A stretch of 64,000 nucleotides of DNA from AP-15 sp963814805 (GTDB lineage Bacteria; Pseudomonadota; Alphaproteobacteria; ATCC43930; CGMCC-115725): positions 310,001-374,000 of the forward strand of contig CAWFER010000033.1 of the NCBI GenBank assembly GCA_963814805.1, written 5' to 3'. A program made the position numbers and the translations under genes. Shown piece by piece: positions 56,872 through 64,000 of the stretch. Every line of letters starts with the position of its first letter. Within the stretch, counting starts at the first letter, position 1. Below the pieces are notes generated by a model. The model saw only the letters and a list, made by a program, of their open reading frames with translations, searched no databases and was not told where the DNA came from.

Positions 56872-58903
56872 ATGACCGAGATCGTCTCCGCCGCCGCTGC
56901 CGCCGCCCGCGCCCCGCTCCCCGCGCCGCGCGACCCGAAACTTCGCCACATGGCCAACGCGTTGCGCGCGCTCGCCATGGATGCGGTCGAGAAGGCCAAA
57001 TCCGGCCATCCGGGCATGCCGATGGGGATGGCCGACATCGCCACCGTGCTGTTCACCAGATACCTGCGCTTCGACCCGCAGGCGCCGGACTGGCCCGACC
57101 GCGACCGCTTCGTGCTATCGAACGGGCACGGCTCGATGCTGCTCTACGGGCTCCTACACCTGCTCGGCTATCCCGACATGACAATGGCCGAGATCGAGCG
57201 TTTCCGCCAGCTCGGCAGCCGCACCGCCGGCCATCCCGAGCGCGGCCATGCGAGCGGCATCGAGGTCACCACCGGCCCGCTCGGCCAGGGGCTCGGCAAT
57301 TCGGTCGGCATGGCGCTGGCCGAACGCCTGCTCGCCGCCCAATTCGGCGACAGCGTGGTCGATCACCACACCTATGTGTTTTGCGGCGATGGTTGCCTGA
57401 TGGAGGGGATCAGCCACGAGGCGCTGTCGCTCGCCGGCCATCTGCGCCTCAATAAGCTGATCGTATTCTACGACGACAATGCGATCTCGATCGACGGCCC
57501 GACCGAGCTCGCCGTCTCCGACGACCAGGTGCTGCGCTTTCGCGCCCATGGCTGGGCGGCCGAGCGCATCGACGGCCACGACACCGACGCGATCGCCGCC
57601 GCCATCGAGCGCGCGCAAAAGAGCGACCGGCCGAGCCTGATCGCCTGCCGCACGATCATCGCCTTTGGCGCGCCGACCAAGGCCGGGACCGCCGCGGCGC
57701 ACGGCAACCCGTTGGGTCAAGCCGAGATCGCCGGCGCGCGTGAACGGCTCGGCTGGAGCTCTCCGCCCTTTGTCATCCCCGAGGACATCGCCGCCGCATG
57801 GCGCGAGGCCGGGGCGCGCGGCGCCGCGGTGCGACGACAATGGGAGGCGCGGCTGCAGGCGCTGCCGGGCGACCAGCGCGCCGAATTTCTGCGCCGGCAG
57901 CGCCGCGAACTGCCCGCCGGTGTCGATGATGCCGTCGCGGCGCTCTGCGCCGATTTCAGAAAGGCCGACGCCAAGATGGCGACCCGCCAGGCCTCGGGGA
58001 CGACGCTCGACAGCCTGACCCGGGTGGTCGCCGGAGATGGTCGGCGGCTCGGCCGATCTGACCCCGTCCAACAACACCAGGGCCAAGGATCTGAAGGAGG
58101 TCCGGCCCGGCGACTATTCCGGCCGCTACATCCATTATGGCGTGCGCGAGCACGGCATGGCGGCGGCGATGAACGGCATCGCCGCGCATGGCGGGCTCAT
58201 TCCCTATGGCGGCACCTTTCTGACCTTCTCCGATTACTGCCGCCCCTCGATCCGGCTGTCAGCGTTTTCGAAGCTCGGCGTCGTCTATGTGATGACCCAT
58301 GATTCGATCGGGCTCGGCGAGGACGGCCCGACCCACCAGCCGGTCGAGCATCTGGCGGCGTTGCGCGCGATGCCCGGGCTCCATGTCTACCGCCCGGCCG
58401 ACGCGGTCGAGACCGCCGAATGCTGGGCGCTCGCCCTGCGCCGGCGCGACGCCCCTTCCTTGCTGGCGTTGACCCGCCAGGCGCTGCCGTTGCTGCGTCA
58501 CGAGACCTCGGCCGAAAGCCTCTCGGCGCATGGCGCCTATGTGCTGGCCGAGGCCGAAGGTGCGCGCCAGGTCACCTTGCTCGCCACCGGCTCGGAGGTG
58601 TCGATCGCGATGGCGGCGCGCGAGGCGCTCGCCAAGGACGGCGTCCGGGCCGCGGTCGTTTCGATGCCGTGCTGGGAATTGTTCGAGGGTGAACCGCAAG
58701 AATATCGCGACCGGGTGCTCGGCGCCGCACCCCGGGTCGGGGTTGAGGCCGCGGTCGAGTTCGGCTGGGATCGCTGGATCGGCCCGCGCGGCGCCTTTAT
58801 CGGCATGCACGGCTATGGCGCCTCGTCGCCCGGCGAGGCGCTCTTCCCGCATTTCGGGATCACCCCCGAAAAGGTTGCCGAGGCCGCCCGCTCGCTTTTA
58901 TAG
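56872..58903 (+). CDS. tkt: Transketolase (frame broken once)
   Basis: A TPP enzyme of about 676 residues that moves two-carbon ketol groups in the pentose phosphate and, if present, Calvin cycles. AVEKAKSGHPGMPMGMADIA and FVLSNGHGSMLLYGLLHLLG open the TPP domain, YVFCGDGCLMEGISHEALSL holds the GDG metal/TPP motif, and IHYGVREHGMAAAMNGIAAH with SIGLGEDGPTHQPVEHLAAL belongs to the pyrimidine domain. A shift near 58034 needs one base removed (restoring VVPEMVGGSADLTPSN). gap follows 30 bases later, so they are one unit. Confidence 0.93.
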
Positions 58904-58933
58904 ATTGGCGAAAGCCTGCGGGAGGAGCGAACC

Positions 58934-59945
58934 ATGACGGTACGGGTAGCGATCAACGGTTTTGGCCGCATCGGCCGCCTCGTCCTGCGTGCGGCCCATG
59001 AGAGCCGGCGCGACGAGATCGAGATCGTCGGGGTCAACGATCTCGGGCCGGTCGAGACCAATGCGCATCTGTTGCGCTACGACAGCGTCCATGGCCGCTT
59101 TCCGGGCGAGATCGCCAGCGGCGACGGCTGGATGGATCTTGGCCATGGCAAGATCGCGGTCACCGCCGAGCGCGACCCGGCGAAATTGCCGTGGCGCCGG
59201 CTCGGCGTCGACGTGGCGCTCGAATGCACCGGGATTTTTACCAAGCGCGAGGCGGCGGCGAAGCACCTCGAAGCCGGCGCCAGCCGGGTCATTATCTCCG
59301 CCCCGGCCGACGGCGCCGACATGACCGTGGTGATGGGCGTCAACCACGACGATCTGAAGCCCGAGCACCAGATCATCTCGAACGCGTCGTGCACGACCAA
59401 CTGCCTCGCCCCGGTCGCCTATGTGCTGCATCGGGGGATCGGCATCGAGCGCGGCTATATGACGACGATCCACTCCTACACCGGCGACCAGAGCCTGCAG
59501 GACACACTGCACTCCGATCTGCGCCGGGCGCGGGCCGCCTCGCTGTCCCTGATCCCGACCTCGACCGGGGCGGCGAAGGCGGTGGGGCTGGTGTTGCCGG
59601 CGCTTGAAGGGCAAGCTCGACGGCACCGCGATCCGGGTGCCCACCGCCAACGTCTCGCTGATCGACTTCAAGTTCGACGCGGCGCGCGACACTTCGGCCG
59701 ACGAGGTCAACGCGCTGATGGAGGACGCGGCCAAGTCGAACCGGCTCAAAGGCATCCTCGGCCTCAACAAGGCGCCGACCGTCTCGGTCGATTTCAACCA
59801 CGACTCGCACAGCTCGACGTTCGACCTGACCCAGACCCAGGTGCTCGACAAGACTTTTGTCCGCGTCCTCTCGTGGTACGACAACGAATGGGGCTTCTCC
59901 AACCGCATGGTCGAAGTCGCCGCCTATTTCGGCGGGCTCGCGTAA
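58934..59945 (+). CDS. gap: Glyceraldehyde-3-phosphate dehydrogenase (frame broken once)
   Basis: A glycolytic NAD(P) enzyme of about 336 residues. VAINGFGRIGRLVLRAAHES is the dinucleotide motif; the catalytic Cys153 is in ISNASCTTNCLAPVAYVL and the partner His in MTTIHSYTGDQSLQDTLH. VPTANVSLIDFKFD and VRVLSWYDNEWGFSNRMVE are conserved C-terminal blocks. A shift at about 59605 (cttgaag where ctgaag is expected) needs one base removed. A loss of this essential gene is implausible, so this is a useful internal check that the shifts are sequence errors. The ATG has GGGAGGAG upstream. Confidence 0.94.
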
Positions 59946-60017
59946 GCTAGTACAAACACGAATGCTTGAGACGATCACGCCGACCAGCAGCGCCGCATCC
60001 TCGACGCGCTGGCGTTG

Positions 60018-60185
60018 ATGCGCGACGACATCAGGGGCCTGACGGCGATCGTGCTGCGCCACGACGAGTTCCTGATCAGAGTACTCGAGCAAATGACGGC
60101 GCTGGTCGCGCAGAACGCGCGGATCGTCGATCGCTTGCGGACGCTCGACGAGAGGGTGAGCCGGCTGGAGGAGCAAGAGCACTGA
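60018..60185 (+). CDS. Small coiled-coil protein downstream of gap
   Basis: A 55-residue helical protein: MRDDIRGLTAIVLRHDEFLI, RVLEQMTALVAQNARIVDRL, then RTLDERVSRLEEQEH, with clear heptad spacing. The same frame reads DQQRRILDALAL upstream, back to about 59970, so the true start may be the ATG at 59962 with one more base error between. It lies 73 bases from gap and nine bases before the next gene, in one apparent operon. No family is recognised. Confidence 0.55.
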   Translation: MRDDIRGLTAIVLRHDEFLIRVLEQMTALVAQNARIVDRLRTLDERVSRLEEQEH

Positions 60186-60193
60186 GGCGCGAC

Positions 60194-60688
60194 TTGCAGC
60201 AGTGGCTCCGGGACGACGGCGGCTGCGGCGCCGTCCCGGCTATCATCATCCAATCACTCGCGCATGCCGTCGGCGCGCTCGGGGCCGCCGCTCGCGCCGC
60301 TCGCCCGGTGCTTCTGGTGAGCGCCCCCGAAGCCGGCGTTTACGCCGGTCCGGGCTGGTTCCGGGCGTTGGTCGAAGCGGCGCGGCGGATGGTCCCCGAG
60401 GCGCGGTTCTCAACTTTGCTCGATTGCGGCGACGAGGCGGGCGCGGCGCTGGCGGCGATCCGCGCCCACGTCGAAGGGGCGATCTTCACCGGCCGGCCCG
60501 ATGTCGCCCGCCGGCTCGCCGATATCGCCGGCCAACAGGGGGTGCGGTTCGCGACCGAGCGGCCCGCGGCTGCGCTCGACCTCGGCGCTGATTTCTTCGC
60601 CGACGAAGCGACGATCGAACAGCGCTGCGCCGATTTTCTGCTGCGATCGGGCGCGACCGGCTGCGCTACGGGTCCGGCCGTGCTTTAG
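60194..60688 (+). CDS. Hypothetical protein in the gap operon
   Basis: A 164-residue protein with alternating beta-alpha pattern: AIIIQSLAHAVGALGAAARA, RPVLLVSAPEAGVYAGPGWF, FSTLLDCGDEAGAALAAIRA, GAIFTGRPDVARRLADIAGQ. This suggests a Rossmann-like or TIM-type fold with no obvious active site. The start TTG at 60194 is tentative; the frame stays open upstream. It overlaps the 3' end of the convergent NHL gene by four bases. I have no name for it. In this position pgk or an aldolase gene would be more usual. Confidence 0.6.
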   Translation: MQQWLRDDGGCGAVPAIIIQSLAHAVGALGAAARAARPVLLVSAPEAGVYAGPGWFRALVEAARRMVPEARFSTLLDCGDEAGAALAAIRAHVEGAIFTGRPDVARRLADIAGQQGVRFATERPAAALDLGADFFADEATIEQRCADFLLRSGATGCATGPAVL

Positions 60689-61597
60689 TGCCGCGTGTAC
60701 TTGACGACCCGCCGCACCCGGCCCCAATCGCCGGGCTGCACGACATAGAGATCCTTGTGCGAGTCGCACCAGATCCCGTGGCAGGACCGGTTGACCGGGC
60801 CGTCGCCCCAGCGCGCCAGCCGCTCGCCATCGAGGGTCAGGATGCTGATCATGCCGCCATTGTGCTCGGGGATGTAGACGACATCGTCGTCGTCGACATA
60901 GAAAAACGCCGGGCCGATCAGCTCGGTCGGCCACACGGTCAGCAACTTGCCGGCCTGGTCGAACACCTGCACCCGGTCGTTTTCGCGATCGGCGATCAGC
61001 ACCCGTGCCGCGCCGGTCGATCCATACCCCGTGCGGCAGGTTGAACTGGCCGGGCGCGGTTCCCGGCTCGCCCCACGAGAACAGATATTTCCCATCGGCG
61101 GCGAATTTGTGGACGCGGGCGTTGCCGTAGCCATCGGTCATGAACATCGCGCCACTGGGGGCAAAGGCGATGTCGGTCGGCAGGTTGAACGGGCCGCCGC
61201 CATGCGTCACCTGCTTATACGCGGCCGAGCTGAATTCGTCGGCCGGCACGCCGGTATCGGAGCGCTGGCCCTTGACGCCGATCGTCTGCAGCAATTTGCC
61301 ATCGGTGGTGAATTTCATGAACTGGCCGTGATATTCATCGGTCAGCCAGACGAAATCATTCTCGTCGATCCGGATCGCGTGCGGAAAAGAAAACAACCCG
61401 GCGCCCCACGACTTGACGAAGTTGCCGTCGCGGTCGAAAATCACCACCGGATGTTCGGCGTTGCGATTGAAGCAGTAGACCCGATCCCGCGAATCGACTG
61501 AGACAGCGCAGGCCCGGACCTCGATATTGGCCGGAGGACGCATCCAATTCTCGTTGACATCGTAAGTATATTTGCCAGTGCCGACGACGGGATCCAT
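60685..61597 (-). CDS. NHL-repeat beta-propeller protein, third copy (frame broken once)
   Basis: About 303 residues. MDPVVGTGKYTYDVNENWMR parallels the starts of the two copies at 52.9-54.8 kb. Blades include VYCFNRNAEHPVVIFDRDGN, DFVWLTDEYHGQFMKFTTDG, AMFMTDGYGNARVHKFAADG, RVLIADRENDRVQVFDQAGK and DVVYIPEHNGGMISILTLDG. It is clearly diverged from the tandem pair, so this duplication is older. A shift near 61018 needs one base removed. The MFS transporter gene lies 107 bases upstream on the same strand, suggesting that the propeller acts on something the transporter imports or exports. Confidence 0.83.
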
Positions 61598-61703
61598 CTT
61601 TTCCCCTTTTCCATTTTCTGTGGTCGTGGGTGTGCTGCAGCCCACCCATCATAGCAGCGGCCGCGATCATCGGTTCGATAAATCCTCAATGGGCGCGCCT
61701 CGG

Positions 61704-62958
61704 CTAGGCCTGCGCCAGCACCGCGGAACCGAATCGGCTCTGACGGAACACCAGCGCGCCGACGACCGCGAGGTTGGCCAGGTTGAAGAGAATCCCGGTG
61801 GCAAAGGCCGCGGCGTAGAACCCGGCGTAATCGTAGATCACCCCGGCGAGCCATCCGCCGGCGGCCATGCCCGAGCCGCTGAACAACAGCACGGTCGGGA
61901 TCCGCCACGAGGCTTCCGACGCCGGGAACAGCTCGCGCACCGCCACCACATAGGCCGGGATGATGCCGCTGAAGGCGAGGCCGAAAACGGCCGAGACGGC
62001 GAACAGGCCGGCCTCGTTCTGGGTCGCGAGAAACCCCAGCATCGCCACCGCCTGACAGGCCGAGCCGGCCAGCACCGTGCGCAACCCGCCAAACCGGTCG
62101 GCGACAAAGCCCCAGAACTGCCGGCCGATAAAGGCGCAGGCCAGGAGCAGCGACAGCATCGCCGCACCCTGGGTGACCGGAATGCCGAGATCGCCGCAAT
62201 AGGCGACCAGATGGCCTTGCGGCATCGCCATCGGCACGCAGCACAGAAAGCTCGCCAGCGCGATCAGGCCGAGCGCCGTGCGCGGCCGCAGCCCGAGGAC
62301 CGCGGCGCGCGGCGCCGGTCCGGCCCCGGTGGCGCCGCCGCTCAACGGCTCGGGCGCGGCTCTGAAGACCACAAAAGCCGCGGGCAGGATCACCACCACC
62401 GCCATGCCCCGCATAGAGCTGCATCGTATAGCGCCAGCCGAAAGCCTGGATCGCGTGGCCGAACAGCGGCGCCCAGATCGTCCCGGCGGCAGCCTGGCCG
62501 CTGGCGATCAGCGCCAGCGCCGAGCCGCGCCGGCGATCGAACCAGCGGGCGACATAAACATAGAGCGGTGCGTTGATTCCGGCATTGCCGAGCAGCCCCA
62601 TAAAAAGCCCGTGGCCGATGTAGAGCGACCAGCGCCCGCCGAGGCTCGACAGGATCAGCCCGGCGGCGATCATCAGCGCCCCGAAGATGACCGTCCAGCG
62701 CACCCCGGTCCGCTCGGCGACCCGCCCCATCGCGATCCCGCCGAACGCCGAGCCGAGCCAGGCGAGCGAGACCGACAACGCCGGGACCGAGCGGACATTG
62801 CCGAACTCGGCCGCAATCGGCTTCAGCGCCACAATGGTAATCATCGGCGCGCCGAACGAGACCGAAAGAATGCCGAGCGCGGTCAGCGCCACCAGCCACG
62901 AGCGCCGCGTCTCGAGCGACGCCCCAGCCGCGCGGCCGCTCGCCGATGCCATCGTCAT
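61704..62958 (-). CDS. MFS transporter (frame broken once)
   Basis: A major facilitator of about 417 residues with twelve expected helices, for example VALTALGILSVSFGAPMITI, LYIGHGLFMGLLGNAGINAP and ALGLIALASFLCCVPMAMPQ. AMGRVAERTGVRW is the loop 2-3 motif A variant. FAVSAVFGLAFSGIIPAYVV and the later helices resemble the monocarboxylate/oxalate-formate subgroup. A shift near 62415 needs one base removed. The substrate is probably an organic acid anion; the NHL gene follows on the same strand. Confidence 0.88.
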
Positions 62959-63259
62959 CGCGCTACGATGTCAGCGGCCCGGGCCCGAACCGCGCAGCGG
63001 CAGGCGTAAGTCCTTTGGGCCGCGATGGCTTGACCGAATGTAAGTCGCCGCCATCATTCCTCCCGAACAGCGGTTTTATCGTCCTCTGATCCAGAGTGTT
63101 GCGCGGCGGGAGACGCCCGGCAACCAGGATGGTTGCAATGGCGATCCGAGGGCCGCGCATAAGGGTCACGAATTGGCGTCACCCGCTCGCCTTGCCGGGA
63201 GGTTTCTGATACAAGCAGGCATTACTCGCCGCGGGAATGATGGCGAAATAGGAACGAGC
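62959..63259. other. Gene-free stretch between MFS transporter and thiE
   Basis: About 300 bases with no gene I can support. I saw no TPP riboswitch (THI-box) signature in front of thiE, so transcription here is probably unregulated by thiamine or the gene is fed from elsewhere. Confidence 0.45.
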
Positions 63260-63943
63260 ATGGCGGTAGCGCGCAGCGGTTCTGGCGACGAAACACCGGC
63301 GACGACGCGGCTCTATCTGATCACGCCGCCGACATTCGACCCCGAACGGTTCGCCGAGGCATTGGAAGACGCGCTCGCCGGCGGAGATGTCGCCTGCTTG
63401 CAATTGCGGCTGAAGGATGTCAGCGACGACCTGGTGCGCCAGGCGACCGCAATCCTGCGGCCGATCGCCCAAGCGCACGATGTCGCCTTTATCATGAACG
63501 ACCGGCCCGATCTCGCCGCCGAGCTCGATTGCGACGGGGTCCATGTCGGCGCGGACGACATGCCCTATGCCGCGGCGCGCCGGCTGCTGGGTCCAGACCG
63601 GATCGTCGGGGTAACCTGCGGCGACAGCCGCGACCGGGCGATCACCGCCGCCGAGGCCGGCGCCGACTACGTCGCCTTTGGCGCGTTTTTCCCGAGCATG
63701 ACCAAGACCGCCACCAAATTCCGCGCCGGCCCCGAAGTGCTGCGCGACTGGAGCGAAACGACGGTGGTGCCGTGCTGCGCCATCGGCGGCATCACCCAGG
63801 GGAATTGCGGGCCGCTGGTCGAAGCCGGCGCCGATTTCCTCGCCGTCATCTCCTCGATCTGGTCCTACCCCGCCGGTCCCCGCGCCGCCGTCGCCGATTT
63901 CAACGACGTATTCGCAAGATTTGGGCGGGCTTATCGTCGATAG
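63260..63943 (+). CDS. thiE: Thiamine phosphate synthase
   Basis: A 227-residue TIM-barrel enzyme joining the thiazole and pyrimidine parts of thiamine. LYLITPPTFDPERFAEALED begins the barrel, VACLQLRLKDVSDDLVRQAT carries the QLR(L)K active-site segment, VAFIMNDRPDLAAELDCDGV and HVGADDMPYAAARRLLG are the pyrimidine-phosphate site, and YVAFGAFFPSMTKTATKFRA with CCAIGGITQGNCGPLVEAGA supplies the phosphate loop. The Ser/Thr-rich FFPSMTK variation replaces the usual fxTxTK. The ATG at 63260 has AGGAACG upstream. Confidence 0.9.
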   Translation: MAVARSGSGDETPATTRLYLITPPTFDPERFAEALEDALAGGDVACLQLRLKDVSDDLVRQATAILRPIAQAHDVAFIMNDRPDLAAELDCDGVHVGADDMPYAAARRLLGPDRIVGVTCGDSRDRAITAAEAGADYVAFGAFFPSMTKTATKFRAGPEVLRDWSETTVVPCCAIGGITQGNCGPLVEAGADFLAVISSIWSYPAGPRAAVADFNDVFARFGRAYRR

Positions 63944-63944
63944 C

Positions 63945-64000
63945 CTAGTCGACCGGCGCCCACAGCACGTCTTCGATATCGTCGGCGGCGGTCGCCAGCA
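63945..64000 (-). CDS. C-terminal end of an unidentified gene
   Basis: Reading leftward from the window edge, LATAADDIEDVLWAPVD ends in TAG at 63945-63947, close to and convergent with thiE. Only 17 codons are visible, too few to name the product. The acidic, helical character is protein-like. Confidence 0.4.
   Translation of the reverse strand, partial: LATAADDIEDVLWAPVD

Noticed and set aside
5413..62958. Programmed +1 translational frameshifting as a new biology
   Set aside because: Shift sites share no slippery codon or downstream structure, are clustered in segments, and hit unrelated genes. Insertion-type read errors explain them more simply.
1..64000. tRNA, rRNA or CRISPR arrays
   Set aside because: I scanned for T-arm GGTTCRA patterns, rRNA segments and regularly spaced repeats. 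The only tandem arrays are the short ones at 4685 and 17535 and the coding super-repeat in prsT.

Overview
The window is GC-rich chromosomal DNA from an alphaproteobacterium, probably a Rhodospirillales-like soil or water organism. The evidence is the gene set: a phasin with PhaR-type palindromes, a PetP/PetR-like MarR plus OmpR pair beside ilvE, alphaproteobacterial XRE regulators, UbiK, and the XrtA/PEP-CTERM regulatory genes prsK, prsR and prsT. There is no plasmid or phage backbone, rRNA, tRNA or CRISPR array that I can recognise. The assignment below class level is an inference.

Layout. 0.2-5.3 kb: two XRE regulators around a lipid kinase, then metY and a HhH-GPD DNA glycosylase. 5.4-13.7 kb: a secretion and oxidation block (S53 peptidase, di-haem cytochrome c, GMC oxidoreductase, lipase-like hydrolase, small exported protein), most of it riddled with frameshifts. 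13.8-20.3 kb: an LLM flavin oxidoreductase, tag, HAD phosphatase, ubiK, ybjN, proC, a TetR regulator and a phasin with a readable promoter, operators and terminator. 20.4-24 kb: histidine kinase, OmpR regulator and MarR regulator, divergent from ilvE. 24-33 kb: two amidohydrolases, a zinc alcohol dehydrogenase, a single-chain double ABC exporter and a LysR regulator. 33.4-41.9 kb: XrtA glycosyltransferase, prsK, prsR and prsT. 42-47 kb: a coiled-coil membrane protein, an alpha/beta hydrolase with an LLM oxidoreductase, and a GNAT-TPR fusion.

47.3-56.4 kb is an aromatic-oxidation region: Rieske dioxygenase beta and alpha subunits, a cis-dihydrodiol dehydrogenase, an ABM-fold protein and an amidohydrolase form one operon. 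It is divergent from a flavin monooxygenase and followed by two tandem NHL-repeat genes, a RAYT transposase between inverted REP palindromes, and a lone Rieske ferredoxin. 56.9-64 kb holds transketolase, gap, two small unknown genes, a third NHL gene, an MFS transporter and thiE.

The most striking property of the sequence is technical or evolutionary. Around 45 single-base shifts interrupt otherwise well conserved genes, including gap and transketolase. Almost all of them are repaired by removing one base. This looks like insertion-biased read error in an unpolished assembly rather than decay, so most split genes here are probably intact in the organism.
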